DNA from: Allodiplogaster sudhausi
Lineage: Eukaryota; Nematoda; Chromadorea; Rhabditida; Diplogasteridae
Reading direction: 5' to 3'
Length of the DNA: 64,000 nt
Assembly: GCA_945643635.1 (NCBI GenBank)
Contig: CALZFC010000005.1
Span: forward strand, 5,294,001 to 5,358,000
Below the pieces are notes generated by a model. The model was given only the letters and a program-made list of their open reading frames with translations, ran no database searches and was not told the origin of the DNA. Both the position numbers and the translations under genes were made by a program. Shown piece after piece: positions 59,601-64,000 of the stretch (its first letter is position 1; each line of letters opens with the position of its first letter).

Positions 59601-61460
59601 ACCGCTTTTCTCTGCAGCATCCGACACCATAGAGAGATGCGGCTCTTTTAGGCTCTCTCTATTTTTAATTCTATTTTAAAGAGTTTTTGTGGTCAAGCCA
59701 AGAAGGCCATCTCAACTCGACGTCACGTCGAGTCAAGAAGGCCATCTCAGCTCGGCGTCACGTCAAGCCAAGAAGGCCATCTCAACTCGACGTCACGTCA
59801 AGTCAAGAAGGCCATCTCAGCTCGGCGTCACGTCAAGCCAAGAAGGCCATCTCAACTCGACGTCACGTCAAGCCAAGAAGGCCATCTCAACTCGACGTCA
59901 CGTCAAGCTAAGAAGGCCATTCCATGTGTTCGCAAGGAACATCAAAAAATGAGCGGCCAGGCTCACAGGCTAACCAACCGTGAGGCGGTGCCTGGAATTC
60001 GCCGATTAAACCGATTTCTGGGATGCCCATGAACCGGCGCACACTATACTTGACGGCTTTTCGATCAAAATTTTTTTCTCAGCGGGGTCAATTTTTTTTT
60101 TCTCAGACCTCGGATGAGGAAACTTCTTTTAAATGTCTAATCGTTCAGACTTACTTTTATACAACATTACATAGCTAAAAAAAACCGCCTTTCTCTGTAG
60201 AAAAATGTAGGATAGAGAGAGACACAGCTTCCGAGCTCTCTCTAAATGTTTTACGCTAAATTAAAGACTTGTGATTTCATATGGCTGGCTCAACTGCACA
60301 CAAAGATTTGAAGAGAATATCAGCTCGGAGTGATAGTTTTAATATGCTTCCTTTATTTCAGATTGCTCTAAATGAGCTTGGCCGCAAAAACTGCAGTTCC
60401 AAACGGTCGCAAGGAACCGCAAAAGCTGCAGTTCCAAGCGTTCGCAAGAAACCGCCAAAGCAGCGGTTCCATGCGTTCACAAGTAACGGCAAAAAATGAG
60501 CGGCCAGGCCCACAGGCGAACCAACCGTGTGGCGGTGCCTTGAATTCGCCGAACGGAATGCAGAGCCAGGAAGACCCAAGAGTGAGGAGCTACGTCAAAC
60601 TTGGGTAACTAAACCGGCGTTTGAAAGAAAGCGCTGGATGCCTATGAATTTGCGCAACCTACACTTGCCGAGTTTTCAAAGGGAGTTCATGATGCTGAGT
60701 GTGCGTACTTGGAATGCTGGCAAAGTGCCAAAAAATTATTATTTTAAGAGTTTTACTGCTTTAAAGGTTACATAAAATTACAAAAAAAATCAGAGAGTAA
60801 GAGTAGAGTGTGAGAGACATGATAGAACTGTCTCTCTCTCACTTTCTCTCTCTCTATGTCGTCTCTCTCTCTCTTTCTTTCTAAGTGAACAGGCTACTTC
60901 AGGACTTGATCGTGTACTTGTAAGTGTCTGTGAGAACGCTCAACGTGAATTATATACATCTCTCTGTAGCTCATTACAAAGCTCTTCCTTTGTACAATTC
61001 ACTGGTATAGAGAGAGAGTCAACTTTCCGTTTCTTTGTAAGTGTTTTAATGTGTTTTAATGGAAAGACACACATATGTTGACATCGTGCTAAAAACTTTA
61101 AATGGCTTGTGAATGCGTTCAATGGCCACGAAAAAATGCAGATTTTTGCAGAGAGACAGAGGAATACGAGAGGAAGACAGAGAAATAGAGAGAGAGTGGA
61201 AAAGTAAGTTGTAAGTGTATGTATTTAATGTATTTCATTTGTTTGGCTGTATGTTTGCAAGAGGTGCGAAGTGGTCGAAGGAGGTGCGAAGTGAGAGTCG
61301 ACGTCTGTTTTTCTCTGCCAACGCTATCTCGCCTTTTCGCGCCTGTGACTTTTTTTCTCTAACCTCTCAAAAACGCACCTATAACGGGCTGTTTTCGTCG
61401 AGGGGCGGAGCTAAGCGACTGTTTCGTTGTCTAACCTCCGTGTTTTGCGAGCAGCCTCGG
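47671..61460 (+). repeat. Second copy of the 19.6-kb higher-order unit, near-identical part
   Basis: This stretch aligns to 28,049-41,837 with only a handful of differences over about 13.8 kb. Promoter-like modules, NFI palindromes (49,263; 53,010; 53,207; 58,968; 59,532) and minisatellites occupy the same positions as in the first copy. Confidence 0.9.
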
Positions 61461-64000
61461 CGATCTCGCGTGTCGCAGCCTCGGCGAACTTTTTTTTTCT
61501 TTTCTCTGCTCGTCTAATCTCTCACATCTGTACGTTTCTCGTCGCTTTCTCTCACTCTCATGCCTGCTCTCCTCTATTTCTCCCATGCAATTTGCTTGGA
61601 GTTACACTTCAGCTTGGAACTATCTAGAGGAATACACTTCAGCTTGGGAACTATCTAGAGGAACTAGTTAACTAAGTTACGCTATTTCCGGGACTACCGC
61701 TATTTTAGGGAGCTTAAGAGCTTAAAAGAGCTAAGAAGAGTTTAGGAGTTTTTAGAGTTTTGGGGCTCAGTTAAGCTTTAGGAATTTTTAGAGTTTTGGG
61801 GCTCAGTTAAGCTTAGGGAGTTAAAGAAGAGTTAAGGAGTTTTTAGAGTTCAGGGTCTCAGCTAAGCTTAGGGAGTTAAAGAAGAGTTAAGGAGTTTTTT
61901 AAAGTTTCGGGACTCAGCTAAGCTTAGGGAGTAAAAAGCTAATGAGCTTTTAGCTGGAGTGCAAGAACAGAAAGAAAGACATCAAAGGTTTGAAGAAGAG
62001 TTCAGAGCACGCCAAAGAGCTTACGAATACAGCACATCAGAAAGCATGCGAAGTTTAAGAGTTTAAGTAAATCTATGCACTAATAAAGACTCCTAATTTT
62101 TCAGGTAATTCTAAGCTGCACATCGTCATTTTACAATTAATAAAAAAACCATTAAAAAAGGCCAATCCCGGCTCCACTGCACGTAGAGCGAAGAAGGCCA
62201 TCTCAGCTCGACGGCACGCCGAGCCAAGACGGCCAACTCAGCTCAACTTAATGCAGAGCCAGGACGGCGGAGTCAAGTTGAGGAGCAACCTCAAGCTTGG
62301 GAAATTAAACCGACTTTGGACGAAAACGCTGGATGCCTATGAATTTGCGCAACCTACACTTGCCGAGTTTTCAAAGGGAGTTCATGATGCTGAGTGTGCG
62401 TACTTGGAATGCTGGCAAAGTGCCAAAAAATTATTATTTTAAGAGTTTTACTGCTTTAAACGATACATAAAATTACAAAAAAAATCAGAGAGTAAGAGTA
62501 GAGTGGGAGAGACATGATCGAACTCTCTCTCTCTCTCTTTCTCTCTCTAAGTCGTCTCTCTCTCTCTTTCTTTCAATGTGAACAGGCTTCTTCAGGACTT
62601 GATCGTTTACTTGTAAGTGTCTGGGAGAACGCTCAACGTGAATTATATACATCTCTCTGTAGCTCATTACAAAGCTCTTTCTTTGTAAAATTCACTGGTA
62701 TAGAGAGAGAGTCAACTTTCGGTCTCTTTGTAAGTGCTTTAATGTGTTTTAATCGGAAAAAAATGCGTAAACGCACACATGTTGGCATTGTGCCAAAAAC
62801 TTTAAATGACTTGTGAATGCGTTAAATGGACACGAAAAAATTCAGATTTTTGCAGAGAGACAGAGGAATGCGAGAAGAAGACAGAGAAATAGAGAGAGAG
62901 TGGAAAAGTAAGTTGTAAGTGTATATATTTAATGTTTTTCATGTGTTTGGCTGTATGTTTGCAAGAGGTGCGAAGTGGTCGTCGGAGGTGCGAAGTGAGA
63001 GTCGACGTCTGTTTTTCTCTGCCAATGCTCGCAGTGATAGTTTTAATATGATTCCTTTTTTCAGATTGCTCTAAATGAGCCTGGCCGCAAAAACTGCAGT
63101 TTCCAAACGGTCGCAAGGAACCGCAAAAGCTGCAGTTCCAAGCGTTCGCAAGGAACCGCCAAAGCAGCGGTTCTATGCGTTCGCAAGTAACGGCAAAAAA
63201 TGAGCGGCACAGGCGAACCAACCGTGTGGCGGTGCCTTGAATTCGCCGATTAAACCGATTTCTGGGATGCCCATGAACCGGCGCACACTATACTTGACGG
63301 CTTTTCGACCAAAAATTTCATATGGCTCCATGTCTTGAATGGCGCTTGGCAACTTGCCAAGCTGCGAGAGACACTTTATCGTTGTACTTTAATTACTTAA
63401 GATGCATCAGAAGAACCGCTTTTCTCTGCAGCATCCGACACCATAGAGAGATGCGGCTCTTTTAGGCTCTCTCTATTTTTAATTCTATTTTAAAGAGTTT
63501 TTGTGGTCAAGCCAAGAAGGCCATCTCAACTCGACGTCACGTCGAGTCAAGAAGGCCATCTCAGCTCGGCGTCACGTCAAGCCAAGAAGGCCATCTCAAC
63601 TCGACGTCACGTCAAGTCAAGAAGGCCATCTCAGCTCGGCGTCACGTCAAGCCAAGAAGGCCATCTCAACTCGACGTCACGTCAAGCCAAGAAGGCCATC
63701 TCAACTCGACGTCACGTCAAGCTAAGAAGGCCATTCCATGTGTTCGCAAGGAACATCAAAAAATGAGCGGCCAGGCTCACAGGCTAACCAACCGTGAGGC
63801 GGTGCCTGGAATTCGCCGATTAAACCGATTTCTGGGATGCCCATGAACCGGCGCACACTATACTTGACGGCTTTTCGATCAAAATTTTTTTCTCAGCGGG
63901 GTCAATTTTTTTTTTCTCAGACCTCGGATGAGGAAACTTCTTTTAAATGTCTAATCGTTCAGACTTACTTTTATACAACATTACATAGCTAAAAAAAACC
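61461..64000 (+). repeat. Further 3.8-kb unit, truncated by the window
   Basis: After 61,460 the sequence no longer follows the first copy's second 3.8-kb unit (41,838 onward) but matches its first unit (38,024 onward) at offset 23,436. NFI palindromes are at 62,782-62,796 and 63,346-63,360. The array continues beyond the window. Confidence 0.85.

Noticed and set aside
13462..64000. Transposon or retrovirus origin of the satellite
   Set aside because: I see no reverse transcriptase, integrase, transposase, long terminal repeats or terminal inverted repeats in any frame.

Overview
The window is eukaryotic nuclear DNA with two contrasting halves. Bases 1-13,270 are compact and gene-dense, with many short phase-consistent introns, often only 30-100 nt, and three genes: a 5'-truncated coiled-coil gene on the plus strand, then an Integrator subunit 7 (INTS7) gene and a complete SMC6 gene on the minus strand. 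INTS7, SMC6 and a possible ciliary coiled-coil protein suggest a ciliated animal or a close relative; I cannot place it more precisely. (CT)n microsatellites usually serve as the polypyrimidine tract in front of splice acceptors, and at least one intron (in SMC6, inside the Walker A codons) must use a GC donor.

Layout of the gene half: 54-1659 (+) coiled-coil protein; 1903-6389 (-) INTS7, 20 exons, convergent with the first gene; 7089-13,270 (-) SMC6, 24 exons, about 1,123 codons, reading in the same direction as INTS7 with about 700 bp between them. I assembled exons by hand; the reading frame is continuous across all junctions in each model.

From about 13,460 to the end of the window (50 kb) I find no credible protein gene. 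This half is a complex, nested satellite built from a limited set of modules: a 190-bp element with NFI-type palindromes TTGGC(N5)GCCAA, inverted CCAAT boxes plus a GC box, a module with an E2F-like site and a GC box, a 55-bp AG-rich minisatellite, and two unrelated minisatellites that both have a 35-bp period (one carrying tandem CRE-like CGTCA cores, the other an imperfect GTTCC/GGAAC palindrome). Strong splice-like signals recur, including a 27-nt candidate microexon. The modules have been amplified by successive tandem duplications: 1,752 bp (junction near 21,951), 9.0 kb (junction near 27,222), 3.8 kb (38-47.7 kb) and 19,622 bp (junction near 47,671). Copies of the largest duplication differ by only a handful of bases over 13.8 kb, so it is very recent or a product of assembly.

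The most interesting signal is the repeated, apparently regulatory content of this satellite: promoter- and enhancer-like motifs and splice signals preserved in many diverged copies without any conserved protein. It may be a multi-copy non-coding transcription locus.
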